NCBI GenBank assembly: GCA_030754235.1 | Contig: JASMAS010000076.1 | Span: forward strand, 62,001-126,000 | From: Litorilituus sp. | GTDB taxonomy: Bacteria > Pseudomonadota > Gammaproteobacteria > Enterobacterales > Alteromonadaceae | Reading direction: 5' to 3' | Length of the DNA: 64,000 nt | Shown: positions 8,159 through 19,905 of the stretch, in pieces | How positions within the stretch are numbered: position 1 is the first letter of the stretch | How the letters are laid out: every line of letters begins with the position of its first letter | Notes under the pieces: model-generated | What the model was told of the DNA's origin: nothing | Databases searched by the model: none | The model's input: the letters and a program-made list of their open reading frames with translations, nothing else | Program-made: the position numbers and the translations under genes

Positions 8159-9103
8159 CTACAATGCCATTTTTACTTTTTTCAAAATTGTGACGGCCAA
8201 TAACACTATCAGCCCTACTATTAACCCTATCAAAGAGTTTAATAGTGCCGCAGAGAGAGAGGAAACAATATTTGTGATGGCCGGTAATATTGTTACTGCA
8301 TCTACCGTCTGCTCAACAAATTGATGTAAAAAAGGGATAGCATGAACGAGTATGCCGCCGCCAACAAGAAAAACGGCGGCAGTACCAACAATTGAAAGGA
8401 TTTTCATTAGAAAAGGTGCAAATTTCAATAAGGCTCTGCCAATCAAGCGTTGCAGACGATTAAAGTTTCCGCTGACTGATTTCCTTAAAAAATAAAGACC
8501 CATATCGTCAAGTTTTACGATCAACGCCACGGCACCATAAACAATAACAGTAAATAATATTGCCATTAATGTCAGTACCATGATTTGAGTTTCCATTGTT
8601 GAAGACTGCACGGTCCCTAGTATAATAACAATAATCTCTGCAGAAAGAACAAAATCTGTGCGGATAGCACCTTTAATCTTATCCTTTTCAGCTTCAACAA
8701 TATTTATATTTTTATCTAACAACGCAGACACTTTTTTATCATGCGCTTGTGTTAACTCTTCTTTTGTGTGTAAAAAGTTATGCAGCAACTTTTCAACACC
8801 TTCAAAAACAAGAAAAAGCCCACCTAAAATAAGCAAATAATTGATTAACCAAGGAGCTAAAGTACTAATTGTTAGAGCTGCGGGAACTAGTATCAGCTTA
8901 TTTAACAATGAGCCTTTGGTTACAGCCCAAACAACAGGTAACTCCCTATCGGCATTCACGCCAGACACTTGTTGAGCATTGAGCGCTAAATCATCACCTA
9001 ACACTCCCGCCGTTTTTTTAGCCGCAACTTTTGATAATATGGCAATATCATCAAGCATCGCTGCGATGTCATCAATTAATGTAAGTAAACTTGCGCTAGC
9101 CAT
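8159..9103 (-). CDS. DUF808 (YedI-like) inner-membrane protein
   Basis: 314-aa multi-pass membrane protein of the DUF808 family; biochemical function unknown. The family's N-terminus is clear (MASASLLTLIDDIAAMLDDIA, then SKVAAKKTAGVLGDDLALN). It is followed by several hydrophobic segments (for example PWLINYLLILGGLFLVFEG and a long C-terminal helix pair LLNSLIGLIVGLIVLLAV) and a KKVKMAL tail. It ends seven bases from the convergent oxyR stop and stands alone. Confidence 0.85.
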   Translation of the reverse strand: MASASLLTLIDDIAAMLDDIAILSKVAAKKTAGVLGDDLALNAQQVSGVNADRELPVVWAVTKGSLLNKLILVPAALTISTLAPWLINYLLILGGLFLVFEGVEKLLHNFLHTKEELTQAHDKKVSALLDKNINIVEAEKDKIKGAIRTDFVLSAEIIVIILGTVQSSTMETQIMVLTLMAILFTVIVYGAVALIVKLDDMGLYFLRKSVSGNFNRLQRLIGRALLKFAPFLMKILSIVGTAAVFLVGGGILVHAIPFLHQFVEQTVDAVTILPAITNIVSSLSAALLNSLIGLIVGLIVLLAVTILKKVKMAL

Positions 9104-9150
9104 TGAATTCCTTAGCTATATTTTGTCACGTTAATGAGGGTATATTGTTC

Positions 9151-9260
9151 TTTCACGGTTAAATTTTATTCGAGATAAAAGCGTTTTACTTGAGGCGAGT
9201 AGTGTCTAGCTTAGTCACTATAAGCAAATACTACTCAACAAAGCATAAAGCGCTTTTAGC
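9151..9260. repeat. Nested inverted repeats in an intergenic gap
   Basis: TAAAAGCG near 9176 pairs with CGCTTTTA at 9250-9257. Inside it GAGTAGT pairs with ACTACTC. The left edge (9151-9175) shares 21 of 25 bases with 2135-2159. It may act as a terminator for the upstream genes or be a remnant of a repeat family. Confidence 0.45.
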
Positions 9261-10778
9261 CTAATATTTAGCCGCTTGGTTTTCGCTCGGTAATGTTTTA
9301 TTAATAAAGTCGCGTATATCTTCATTAGCCTGTTGTAAGTCTTCTTTTCTAAGGTACATCATATGCCCACTGTGATATCCCTTAAAAGAGAGACGATCGC
9401 GCATTTGACTACTAGGGTCTAGCTGCCACATGGTATATTTTGCATCAAAATAATTGGTTGCGCCATCAAAATAGCCAGACTGAATCATAACGTTTAAATA
9501 AGGGTTTTGCGCCATTGCTAAGCGTAGATTTTCGCCGGTTTTATTGTTAGTTCTGTCCCAGGGGTGAACATCACCAAACATATTATATTTAATATCGGTT
9601 TTATAATTTAACTCTTCACGCAAATAATAATTTATTGCGGGGGTAAAGCTGTGTAACCATGAAGTTAATTCGGCATTGTAATCAGGTCTTGAACCTGCCA
9701 CTTTTTTATCTATACCTAAGTAACGTGAATCTAACCGGCCTATGGTTTGTTTTCGATCTTTTAATAGGGTTTTCCAAAAGAAGTTATTATTTATATCTAA
9801 GTTATTTGCTAAGATATCTTCAGTGCTTAGCCCCGAATATTTTGAGACTTTACGCGCAATATCCATTTTTTGTGGGGTACTGATAAATCCCCCTTTGGCC
9901 AAAGCAGGTAAATAGGTATTCACTGTGAATTTTTCTACTTCAGCTAATAGTTCGGTTAACTCTTGCTGCTGCAAATCACTACTTAATGCCTGGTGATACC
10001 ATGCGGCAGCGGCAAAATAAGGAAGACGATTAGCAATCTTAACCGGACCATCACGCTTTATACCTATATCAGTTGGAGACACTAAAATAACACCATTGAT
10101 GTACATCCACTGTTGTTGTTGAAGTGCTAGCGCTAAACCCGATACACGTGTTGTACCATAACTTTCACCAATTAAATATTTAGGTGATCGCCAACGATTA
10201 TTTCGGCTAACAAAAGTGGTGATCCACTCGGCAAGATAGTTTATATCTGCATTAACACCAAAGAACATTTTCTTTTGCTGATCTTTGGTTGGAATTTTAC
10301 CTTCTTTATTGGGAAGTACTCTTGAATATCCCGTATTAACCGGGTTAACAAAAACAATATCAGCTTTATCTAAAATAGAATAATCATTTATTTTTACGCC
10401 ATAAGGTTGCAGCGGATAGCCTTCATCATCCACATTTATGACTTTAGGACCGGTATATGCAACATGCATCCAAACTGACGCAGAGCCTGGACCACCATTA
10501 AATGATATCAATAAAGGCCGCTTAGCATGGTTCTCAACATCAGAACGTTGGTAATAAGTATAAAATAAACTCGCTGTTGGATGGCCTTCTTTATCCCATA
10601 CAGGTTGAGTACCCGTAGTTGCCGTATACTTAACTTTTTTACCATTTATTTGGGTGACATGTTTGCTTGTTTGAAGAGCATCAACAACAAGTTTACGCTC
10701 ATTCTCTGCTTGAACCTGCCACGCCAGTAGCACGCTCACTATCCATAATAGGTTAGAAAACAGTGTGATTATTTTCAT
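9261..10778 (-). CDS. Exported S10-family serine carboxypeptidase
   Basis: Secreted or periplasmic exopeptidase that removes C-terminal residues from peptides. A signal peptide covers residues 1-24 (LLAWQVQA before ENERK). Family marks in order: SFNGGPGSAS near 92-101 (oxyanion region), VNPVNTGYSR, GESYGTTR with nucleophile Ser206, the Asp region SGYFDGATNY and the His region GYHSGHMMY near the C-terminus. The length of 505 aa fits. It is monocistronic, with a gap of about 157 bases to the DUF808 gene. The natural role is likely nutrient peptide use, which is inference. Confidence 0.9.
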   Translation of the reverse strand: MKIITLFSNLLWIVSVLLAWQVQAENERKLVVDALQTSKHVTQINGKKVKYTATTGTQPVWDKEGHPTASLFYTYYQRSDVENHAKRPLLISFNGGPGSASVWMHVAYTGPKVINVDDEGYPLQPYGVKINDYSILDKADIVFVNPVNTGYSRVLPNKEGKIPTKDQQKKMFFGVNADINYLAEWITTFVSRNNRWRSPKYLIGESYGTTRVSGLALALQQQQWMYINGVILVSPTDIGIKRDGPVKIANRLPYFAAAAWYHQALSSDLQQQELTELLAEVEKFTVNTYLPALAKGGFISTPQKMDIARKVSKYSGLSTEDILANNLDINNNFFWKTLLKDRKQTIGRLDSRYLGIDKKVAGSRPDYNAELTSWLHSFTPAINYYLREELNYKTDIKYNMFGDVHPWDRTNNKTGENLRLAMAQNPYLNVMIQSGYFDGATNYFDAKYTMWQLDPSSQMRDRLSFKGYHSGHMMYLRKEDLQQANEDIRDFINKTLPSENQAAKY

Positions 10779-10893
10779 TAGTTACTCATTAAAGTCTGAT
10801 TACTGAACTAAAACTATCATAGTCATAGGTCCATAATAAGAAAATAAAGATTAACCAACGAAATTACAAGATAAATAACTTATCGGAATGTAT

Positions 10894-10923
10894 TAACAAA
10901 GGTTACTCGAGTAACCTTTGTTA
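10894..10923 (-). terminator. 30-base perfect palindrome after chemoreceptor gene
   Basis: TAACAAAGGTTACTC is followed at once by its exact reverse complement. It lies 24 bases past the chemoreceptor stop (10947) on the minus strand. There is no clean T-run on the minus strand and an A-run lies on the other side, so terminator use is likely but not certain; it could also be a protein-binding site. Confidence 0.6.
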
Positions 10924-10946
10924 TAAAAAACAGATAAAAGCTAGGT

Positions 10947-12971
10947 TTATGAGACTTTAAACTCACCTATAGAGTCATCAAGTTTAGCCGCCAAATCAGC
11001 AACCTGATTGCTGTACGCTAATGTAGATGATGATTTATCACTACTGTGCTGGCTTAAGTTAACCACTTCTTGAATACTCTGGTTAATGTCATTACTTAGG
11101 GTATTTTGCTGAATTGCAGATTGAGAAATATCTTTACTCATATCATGCATTTGTTGAATTGCGCCAGTGATCATTAATAAGGTATTCAATAATTGATTTG
11201 TGTGTTCCTGGCAGTTATTTGCTTCGGCTTTACCATGAGCAATATCTTCTACAGCTTTTTCGGTTTGGTTTTGCAATGATTCAATCATGTTCTGAATTTC
11301 AGAAGCAGACTCTTGTGTTCTGCTTGCTAACAGTCTCACTTCATCTGCTACCACAGCAAATCCTCTGCCGGCTTCTCCTGCACGTGCTGCCTCAATAGCA
11401 GCGTTTAAAGCTAACAAGTTAGTTTGTTCTGAAATGCCACGAATCGTTTCTAAAATACCGGTAATATTGGTTGATTCCTGTTGTAATACAGACATAACAT
11501 TGCTGGTACTATCTAACATACCTACCAAGTTTTGCATACGTTCGTTTGTTGTATTCGCGGTTAATTCAAGCTCATTACTTTTAGTTAATGCGCTAGTCAT
11601 TTTTTCTTCTGCGGTATTGGCTTTATCTAAAATATGGTTAGCACTTTCCCCTAACTCATCAGTTTGTTCGGTAACCCCTTCAATGGTTTTCTTTTGCATT
11701 GCTAGTGAATCTGTCACTTGTGCAACTCTTTCACTAGACTGCTCTGCAGCGTCATTCAATAAATGGGTATTATCAGAAATATTACCAATAAGAGCCCTTA
11801 AATCAGCAACAACAAGGTTTACATTCTTAGAGAGTTCACCATATTCATCCTCTGAGTATACGGTTAATTGACGTGACAAATCTCCTTTTGCAATATGTGA
11901 CAAAACCCGATTAATACTTTTTAACGGGCCAATCATCGCTTTAATGGTAGTAAAAGCAATCGCAATACCTACCGCAAATAAGACCAAAAAGATAATAATG
12001 GTTTCTAAATTACCTTGCTCAACATTATCAATAATATCAGCTTGTAAAGTAGATAAGTTTTTATCTACTGCTTGTAAAAAGGTATCAATAGACTTAATTG
12101 ATTTATTGATATGCTGTTCCGATTCAATAAAGGTGCTATTGAGTGAATTTCTCTCGGTCAATTGCGATATTTTTAGCGTGAATAGATTACTTTCTCCCTG
12201 TAACATATTCTTAGCTTTCTTAAACTCGTTAAGAAACTGCTCGATTAAACCGTTTGTGTTGTATTCTTTTCCCAGGTTGATTAAAAAAACAGAATATTGC
12301 TCAACATTACTCACAGCAAACTCAATGGTTTGTTGTGATTCTTTAACTTCAGCAATCGTACTTATTAATTTAATAGTTTTTGTAGCATCAATTAAATTAA
12401 AAATAAAACCTTCAACTTGACCTGCAGAGCCGACAATTCTATCAACTTGAGCCTGATTGTCAGGATCTTCTAAATAGGTTAAATCGCCTAACACCGCACC
12501 GGCTTCAAAAAGTATGTCACTGACTTCTTCTTGCTGCTTTGTAAAAGCTTTTGTCTGATTGATTTCCTTGATGCGGTGATTAAACATTGCCTCAACAGAC
12601 TCTGTATATTGTTTATAAACCTGATTGAAATTTTGTAAATTATTGATGGTAGGGAAAACATAAAGCATTTTTTCAATAAGCTTTTTCTGCTTAACGAGTT
12701 TCAAACCGCGCTGAGCAAAAACGTTCTTCAACGCTTCTATCTGTTCAACCGTATTTGAGGTGGAAATTAAAGAGGATGATTTAGCTTGTTTTAATAATTG
12801 CTTTTGTACCGTGTTAGCATACTTTTGAATAGGTAGAGCAAAATCATCTACTTTGGCAGAGGCTTCTTTTATATCACTCAAAACACTCATTGAGCTAATA
12901 CTTGAAAAAAACAAGGATAAAAGAATTATTGCAAAACCAATAATAACTTTATGAGCAACTTTTAAAACCAT
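10947..12971 (-). CDS. Methyl-accepting chemotaxis protein
   Basis: Transmembrane chemoreceptor that controls CheA. A membrane helix near residues 9-30 is followed by a large periplasmic helical sensor of about 290 residues, a second membrane helix ([16 protein letters not shown], about 325-345), a HAMP linker ([19 protein letters not shown]), and the signalling coiled coil. The conserved hairpin tip is present ([20 protein letters not shown], then [15 protein letters not shown]). There is no C-terminal methyltransferase pentapeptide. The long all-helical sensor resembles helical-bundle type sensors; the ligand is unknown. It stands alone, not in a che operon. Confidence 0.93.
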   Translation of the reverse strand: MVLKVAHKVIIGFAIILLSLFFSSISSMSVLSDIKEASAKVDDFALPIQKYANTVQKQLLKQAKSSSLISTSNTVEQIEALKNVFAQRGLKLVKQKKLIEKMLYVFPTINNLQNFNQVYKQYTESVEAMFNHRIKEINQTKAFTKQQEEVSDILFEAGAVLGDLTYLEDPDNQAQVDRIVGSAGQVEGFIFNLIDATKTIKLISTIAEVKESQQTIEFAVSNVEQYSVFLINLGKEYNTNGLIEQFLNEFKKAKNMLQGESNLFTLKISQLTERNSLNSTFIESEQHINKSIKSIDTFLQAVDKNLSTLQADIIDNVEQGNLETIIIFLVLFAVGIAIAFTTIKAMIGPLKSINRVLSHIAKGDLSRQLTVYSEDEYGELSKNVNLVVADLRALIGNISDNTHLLNDAAEQSSERVAQVTDSLAMQKKTIEGVTEQTDELGESANHILDKANTAEEKMTSALTKSNELELTANTTNERMQNLVGMLDSTSNVMSVLQQESTNITGILETIRGISEQTNLLALNAAIEAARAGEAGRGFAVVADEVRLLASRTQESASEIQNMIESLQNQTEKAVEDIAHGKAEANNCQEHTNQLLNTLLMITGAIQQMHDMSKDISQSAIQQNTLSNDINQSIQEVVNLSQHSSDKSSSTLAYSNQVADLAAKLDDSIGEFKVS

Positions 12972-13121
12972 AATTAAACTCTACTTTTTATTTATTATAA
13001 TGGTCAAATGTCCATATAAAAACATCCGACCAGTACATCTTAATAGAATATTCATCCTTAAATCAAGCGTATAAAAATCAAATACTCCTTTTAGTATAAA
13101 AACCTCTAAAATTTTGGCAAA

Positions 13122-13153
13122 AAAAAGTCATGACACGATAATCATGACTTTTT
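13122..13153 (-). terminator. Terminator of norCB
   Basis: AAAAAGTCATGA, an eight-base loop and TCATGACTTTTT form a perfect 12-bp stem with A and T runs on its flanks, 38 bases past the norB stop. Confidence 0.85.
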
Positions 13154-13190
13154 ACTGTTCTTCACAGTTGAGTATAGCTTATTATTTAAA

Positions 13191-15024
<1,834 letters not shown>

Positions 15025-15507
15025 GATCTATTCCTTACTGAATTCCTAAAAATTCATGCGTTAATTACTGATATTACGTTTTTCACTTCGATTAGTAGAC
15101 GTGAGAATAATAGCCCAAGTAACAAGAAAACAAGCTTGATAAAAATCAAGTATTTTTTAAGAGTTGTCAAAAATGTGTCAAAAAGTTAGTTATTGTTGAG
15201 GTATATCAAAAAAAGTAAATTAATTTAGTTAAAACCCAACAAATTTTTAATATAACCTTATATTTTTTATGGGTATTTTCATGAGCCGGCAAATCATCTC
15301 TCTGCATTATTACAATGATTCCTCTCTATATTATGGCTTGATTATTAGCGGTCAAAAGCAATTTTTCTCACAAATTCACCTTGCTGTAGATTAATAGAAT
15401 TTGAAAAAAATTAAGGCAATATTCGCCCTCAATATATAGCAAAATTAACTTACTAGTTTATTTTAGATCAGTCTTTGAAATGACAGATGTGTTATAATGT
15501 TACTATT
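15025..15507. other. Divergent promoter region of norCB and the PqqD-like gene
   Basis: AT-rich gap of about 480 bases. It holds the FNR-type box at 15136-15149. A TATAAT at 15493-15498 may be a -10 element for the rightward gene. No coding sequence is seen. Confidence 0.6.
15136..15149. promoter_or_regulatory. FNR/DNR-type box before norC
   Basis: TTGATAAAAATCAA is a perfect match to TTGAT-N4-ATCAA. FNR (low oxygen) and DNR/NnrR (nitric oxide) proteins share this motif, so which one acts cannot be told from sequence. Confidence 0.85.
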
Positions 15508-15906
15508 ATGACTAGTAACCTTAGAGAAGCTCTTTTGGACAAATCGCAATTTTTTTATCGTACCGTTATTTTTACTCGCAAAGCGGGAATCGTTGCTCTA
15601 GCCGATATTAATAACCCTCAAGAAAGTACTAAATTAGAAGACTGGTTTGGTGTGATAATTTCCCTAGCTGACGGTAAACATACCTTACAAGAACTGACAG
15701 CTTTTATGCGTCAACACTATCAACAAGTACCTGAACGATTAGATGACACCTTAGAGTCTGTTATTGAACGCCTGATAGAAAGTAAAATGATAAAACTTAG
15801 TGAAAAAGCAGTAGAGTTACCTTATTACTTGAGCTCACCAATTGAACAACTTGATATTGAAAAAGCCCAAAAATTGATTACTGAAGATGGTTATACCGTA
15901 CATTAA
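15508..15906 (+). CDS. PqqD-like small protein of unknown function
   Basis: 132 aa from the ATG at 15508 (an in-frame ATG at 15487 would add seven residues but overlaps a TATAAT). The middle part (about 45-105: GVIISLADGKHTLQELTAFM, then DTLESVIERLIESKMIKL) has the pattern of PqqD-like winged-helix domains, which bind peptides in RiPP pathways, but no precursor or radical SAM enzyme is nearby. It sits between norCB and the kinase/phosphatase and nitrate transporter genes. A link to nitrogen-oxide metabolism is inference from position only. Confidence 0.5.
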   Translation: MTSNLREALLDKSQFFYRTVIFTRKAGIVALADINNPQESTKLEDWFGVIISLADGKHTLQELTAFMRQHYQQVPERLDDTLESVIERLIESKMIKLSEKAVELPYYLSSPIEQLDIEKAQKLITEDGYTVH

Positions 15907-15963
15907 CGGGTAAACAACTATGTTAAAACGGCACCAACAAAGAAATGAAATGAGTATGTATCA

Positions 15964-16374
15964 ATGACTGAAAATAAAGCCTTGGCACTTGCGCCGCTAA
16001 TCACTCCTTTTGCCTTTACCTTTTGTGCATATATGTTAGATGTACCTGGCTTTAATATGGATAATGGCCTTATAGATTTTCTCGGTCTATTTTTTGGTTT
16101 AACTTTAGCTGCTATACCCGTTGCTTATATCTATATGTTCTTCATTGGTGGTAAGTTTTGGGGAATGATAAAAAGAAGAAAAATGGTCAACTTCTTTACT
16201 ATTGTTTTTGGCTCTATTTTTGTTGCAGATATCCCTATGCTACTCATTTGGCCTGTGACACAAGGGAATAACTTTTATTTGACGCTACAATTATTTTCCT
16301 TTGTTGGTTTAATGGTCGGTCTTAATTGCTGGTTTTTACTGAACTTAGACAAATTTAGAGCGAAATTCATGTAG
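15964..16374 (+). CDS. Small four-helix membrane protein, unknown
   Basis: 136 aa with about four hydrophobic segments (LAPLITPFAFTFCAYML, LGLFFGLTLAAIPVAYIYMF, FTIVFGSIFVADIPMLLIW, LTLQLFSFVGLMVGLNCWFLL) and a short basic loop (KRRKM). I do not recognise a family. It follows the PqqD-like gene by 57 bases in the same direction, so the two may be co-transcribed, and it ends 19 bases before the convergent kinase gene. Confidence 0.6.
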   Translation: MTENKALALAPLITPFAFTFCAYMLDVPGFNMDNGLIDFLGLFFGLTLAAIPVAYIYMFFIGGKFWGMIKRRKMVNFFTIVFGSIFVADIPMLLIWPVTQGNNFYLTLQLFSFVGLMVGLNCWFLLNLDKFRAKFM

Positions 16375-16393
16375 TAACTGAGCTTGAGTAAAC

Positions 16394-18124
16394 TTAGCCT
16401 TGTGTAAAAAGCGCTATAACCAACACCAACATGAGGATCCAAAAGCCAGATAAAAGCTGCCAAAATAAGATTTGAGGTTTATTTTTATTAACTTTAGGAT
16501 CATCTAATAAGTACTCTGGGTTTGGGTTTTTCAAATCCTTAATAAATTCAGGAATATTGGTATAACGCTGTTCAAGATCAAAGCTAGCACCCTTTTCTAA
16601 AGTTCGGTCAAACCAAGTAGGAATAATAGGATTTGCTTCTGATGCTGAAATATAACGAAGACGATCATATTCAAAAGCTGTCTGACACTCTTCTATTTTA
16701 TTGCCATAAGGTAGCTTGCCTGTGAATATCTCATAAGTGATTGTTGCCAAAGCATACAAATCCCCTTGAATACCCGTATTTTTTCCTAACAAATATTTAG
16801 GATCTGAGTAAGTGGCGGTGCCTAATACCCCCTCATGCTCGAGTGGCACAAAGACTTCAGCAAGGCCGGCGACAAACACAGAACCAAAATCAAGGATTTT
16901 TATATTGTGATCAGAACTAATCAAAATATTGCCAGGTTTTAAATCCTGATGAATGGTTTCCATTTGATGAAAAGCCGATAAGCCTTGTGCTATTTGTTCA
17001 ACAATATTTATCGCGGTTTTAGGCTTAGGGAAATGATTTTCCTCTATCCACTGATCTAAAGAAATACCCTGAACATATTCCATTAAGTAATACAAGCAAG
17101 TACGCAACCGCTGTTGACTGATAATATTAACCACATGTTCATTATTAATACGTTTACCAATCCATTCTTCTTGAATAAATCGATCAATATAGCCGGTATC
17201 TTCTTCAAAATTTATGGACGGTGTTTTCATCACCATCTGTTCACCTGTATCGGTATCTTCAACTAAATAAAGTTGACTTCTACTACTGGCAAAAATTTCT
17301 CTAATGACTTTATAACCATCTAGAAGTACACCATCGTCAAGCGGAGGAGGAAAAGGTAAGCGAGTCAATTTAGAATTATAGTCATCTAAGCTTTCATTAG
17401 GTAATGTGGCTAGTTGGCATAAAGAACCACTAATATTATCATCACTACCCGAATCAAAAGCCTCACGCACTAAGGTTTCAATGCGTGCCTGACAGGGCTT
17501 TGGTGTCGATATTATTTCAATGATTTTTTCCGCTGAAACAAAATCATGAATGCCATCAGATGTCACTAATAAAACATCATCTATTTCTAGAGTAAACTGG
17601 CTATAATCAATTTGAATAGAGTTATCCATGCCCATTGCTCGAGCAAGAAAACTTCGACCTGATCCTATGCTTGCAACATGATCGCGGGTTAACTGTTTAA
17701 AAACACCGTCACGCAGTAAATAAGCTCGACTATCGCCGGCATGAAAATAATGAGCAATACGAGACTTTAACACTAAAGCGGTAAAGGTCGTTAAGTAACC
17801 TTTCTCTTCACTCGCAAATTCATGACTGCGCTTAAATAAGGTTAAATTAATACTCGAAAGGATTTTTTGCCCTGCGTGCTTGACTGACCAAGTATCAGGG
17901 GTTTGATAGTAGTCGCTTAAAAAACGCGTAATAGCAGTATTACTGGCCTCTTTCCCCGCTTCGGCGCTGCTAACGCCGTCAGCAACCGCTAACACGATAC
18001 CTTTGCTTTCAAGCACGCTTGGCTCTTCTGGCACAAAAAAACCAACCCCATCTTCGTTATTATCTTTTAAACCTTGAATTGAATGGCTAGCGATATCAAC
18101 TTGTAGTTGGTTGGTTTTTGGCAT
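16394..18124 (-). CDS. Fused PP2C phosphatase / serine-threonine kinase, membrane-anchored
   Basis: Two opposing enzymes in one 576-aa chain. Residues 1-240 form a PP2C phosphatase: NNED (22-25), AVADGVSSAEAG with Asp49-Gly50, TSDG (188-191) and SDDN (227-230) are the metal-binding motifs. Residues 270-535 form a protein kinase: Lys300 in MVMK, a likely helix-C Glu near 320, HQDLKPGN with catalytic Asp394, and DFG (412-414). The glycine-rich loop is degenerate (IREIFASSRSQ) and the usual HRD is HQD. A C-terminal membrane helix (near 552-573) ends the protein. It lies 190 bases downstream of an NNP nitrate transporter on the same strand; such fusions are found beside nitrate assimilation genes in other marine Gammaproteobacteria. 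The substrate is unknown. Confidence 0.88.
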   Translation of the reverse strand: MPKTNQLQVDIASHSIQGLKDNNEDGVGFFVPEEPSVLESKGIVLAVADGVSSAEAGKEASNTAITRFLSDYYQTPDTWSVKHAGQKILSSINLTLFKRSHEFASEEKGYLTTFTALVLKSRIAHYFHAGDSRAYLLRDGVFKQLTRDHVASIGSGRSFLARAMGMDNSIQIDYSQFTLEIDDVLLVTSDGIHDFVSAEKIIEIISTPKPCQARIETLVREAFDSGSDDNISGSLCQLATLPNESLDDYNSKLTRLPFPPPLDDGVLLDGYKVIREIFASSRSQLYLVEDTDTGEQMVMKTPSINFEEDTGYIDRFIQEEWIGKRINNEHVVNIISQQRLRTCLYYLMEYVQGISLDQWIEENHFPKPKTAINIVEQIAQGLSAFHQMETIHQDLKPGNILISSDHNIKILDFGSVFVAGLAEVFVPLEHEGVLGTATYSDPKYLLGKNTGIQGDLYALATITYEIFTGKLPYGNKIEECQTAFEYDRLRYISASEANPIIPTWFDRTLEKGASFDLEQRYTNIPEFIKDLKNPNPEYLLDDPKVNKNKPQILFWQLLSGFWILMLVLVIALFTQG

Positions 18125-18211
18125 AATCGTTTCTTATTTTTTTATTTAAAATTCATATTTTCCATTTTGCTCTAAATAGTTATCTATATGCAAATAACAA
18201 TTTAGCTTTAA

Positions 18212-18295
18212 GCTGTATCGTTCAATTTAAAGGAAAAAGCACGGAGTTGACGCTAGTCAATGAGTACTTTTGATGCCTAAATTGGGCGATACAGC
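18212..18295. repeat. 84-base imperfect palindromic intergenic element
   Basis: GCTGTATCGTTCAATTTA (18212-18229) pairs with TAAATTGGGCGATACAGC (18278-18295), 16 of 18 bases, with a 48-base GC-richer centre. It sits between two genes of one operon. It resembles a repeated intergenic palindrome rather than a terminator, as it lacks a T-run. Confidence 0.6.
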
Positions 18296-18314
18296 AACAA
18301 GGTGAATAGTTACT

Positions 18315-19790
18315 TTAGTTAACGTCGATAAGTTCGACGGTCCCATCGGCATTTACTTCAGCCATATGCCCTTTAGGTTCGGTTAAGAACATAGTGGCGA
18401 AGAAGATAACAGCTGCAGAAGCTGCGATGACCATAAAGAATGTCGAATAATCAACAAATGATAGTACCGTTAGATAAGTTACCGCGCCAACATTACCGTA
18501 AGCACCAGCCATACCGGCAATTTGACCAGTCATGCGACGCTTCACTAGCGGTACAATAGCAAATACGGCACCCTCACCTGCTTGTACAAAGAAAGAACAA
18601 CACATAGTAGCCATTACCGCAAAAGGGATCATCCAAGTACCATCAACTTGGCTAAGCACCATATAACCGACAGCTAAACCGCCTACTAAGATCATTAGTG
18701 CTTTACGGCGACCAAAATTATCACTAAACCAGCCGCCCGTAGGACGTGCAACTAAGTTCATAAAGGCAAAACCAGAAGCTAATAGACCCGCTTTAACGGG
18801 ATCTAAACCGTCGAATGTTTCTAAGAAAAATAGAGGTAACATTGATACTACCGCTAATTCTGAACCAAAAGTAACAAAATAAGATACATCTAAAATAGCA
18901 ACTTGTTTAAAGTCATATTTTTCAATATCAGCTACGCCATGAGTTAAGTTGTCTTTATTTACACGCCAGATAGAGTGAACTTGTACAGCAAATAAGGCCA
19001 CTAAACCAATCCACATAATATACATGCTTTCAGTTGTAAGCAGCTTTACACCCGTTGGGGATAATTTCCATGCTAATACGCCAAGTGCAATATACATAGG
19101 AATATTCATAAACAAGTAGAAGTAGAAATCTTTCCAGCTAGTAACCTCTAAACCACCTGATTTCTTAGGCTTAAAGTAAGTTGACCCTTTTGGTGTGTTA
19201 CGTGCAGCAAAATAAAAGAAAATACCGTAAACACCAGCAATAACACCTGTTAAACCTAAGGCATAGCGCCAACCATCATCACCACCAAACATTAAGGCAA
19301 TAGTGGGTAAAGTCATTGCACCAGCAGCGGAACCAAAGTTACCCCAACCACCGTAAATTCCCTCGGCAACACCAACTTGTTTCGCAGGGAACCATTCACC
19401 TACGAGGCGGATGCCAATCACAAAACCAGCACCGACGAAACCCAGTAAAAATCTAAATAATGCAAGTTGTTCAAAACTATCTGCGGTTGCAAAGCCCATA
19501 CAAATAAAAGAACCAATAATCAATAAACTGGAAAAAATATGTCGAGGACCAAACTTGTCAACTAAAATACCTACCACGATCCGACCAGGAATAGTTAAGG
19601 CTACGTTTAAAATTAACAATGCTTTGACTTGAGCTGTTGATAAGTCAAATGCCTCTTTAATAAACACCAGTAGTGGTGCGTGTGAAAACCAAACAACAAA
19701 TGATAAAAAAAACGCAAACCACGTGACGTGCAGCATTTTAATTTTAGGATCGGCTAAATTCAGCAGATTCATTTTACCCTCGTGCGACAT
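18315..19790 (-). CDS. NNP-family nitrate/nitrite transporter (NasA/NarK-like)
   Basis: 491-aa major-facilitator protein of the nitrate/nitrite porter family, about twelve helices. Family marks are [20 protein letters not shown] and the glycine-rich nitrate signature [13 protein letters not shown] in the first half, with [18 protein letters not shown] in the second. AGGAG lies before the ATG at 19790. It is followed by the phosphatase/kinase gene, a pairing usual for assimilatory nitrate uptake, so this copy may serve assimilation rather than respiration (inference). It is divergent from another NNP gene, with a TTGAC-N4-GTCAA palindrome midway. Confidence 0.9.
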   Translation of the reverse strand: MSHEGKMNLLNLADPKIKMLHVTWFAFFLSFVVWFSHAPLLVFIKEAFDLSTAQVKALLILNVALTIPGRIVVGILVDKFGPRHIFSSLLIIGSFICMGFATADSFEQLALFRFLLGFVGAGFVIGIRLVGEWFPAKQVGVAEGIYGGWGNFGSAAGAMTLPTIALMFGGDDGWRYALGLTGVIAGVYGIFFYFAARNTPKGSTYFKPKKSGGLEVTSWKDFYFYLFMNIPMYIALGVLAWKLSPTGVKLLTTESMYIMWIGLVALFAVQVHSIWRVNKDNLTHGVADIEKYDFKQVAILDVSYFVTFGSELAVVSMLPLFFLETFDGLDPVKAGLLASGFAFMNLVARPTGGWFSDNFGRRKALMILVGGLAVGYMVLSQVDGTWMIPFAVMATMCCSFFVQAGEGAVFAIVPLVKRRMTGQIAGMAGAYGNVGAVTYLTVLSFVDYSTFFMVIAASAAVIFFATMFLTEPKGHMAEVNADGTVELIDVN

Positions 19791-19905
19791 TATACTTACT
19801 CCTGCGCCATAATCTTTTTAAGTTAAGATGCGCTATGTGACGTTAAATTAAAAATCGTTAATAAATTGGTTAGCGCTATTCTGCGCTTTTGGAGTATTTA
19901 CTTTA

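Noticed and set aside
11434-12420. Two long frames opposite the chemoreceptor gene
   Set aside because: They mirror the conserved chemoreceptor coding sequence on the other strand; cysteine/serine-rich composition is typical of antisense shadows.
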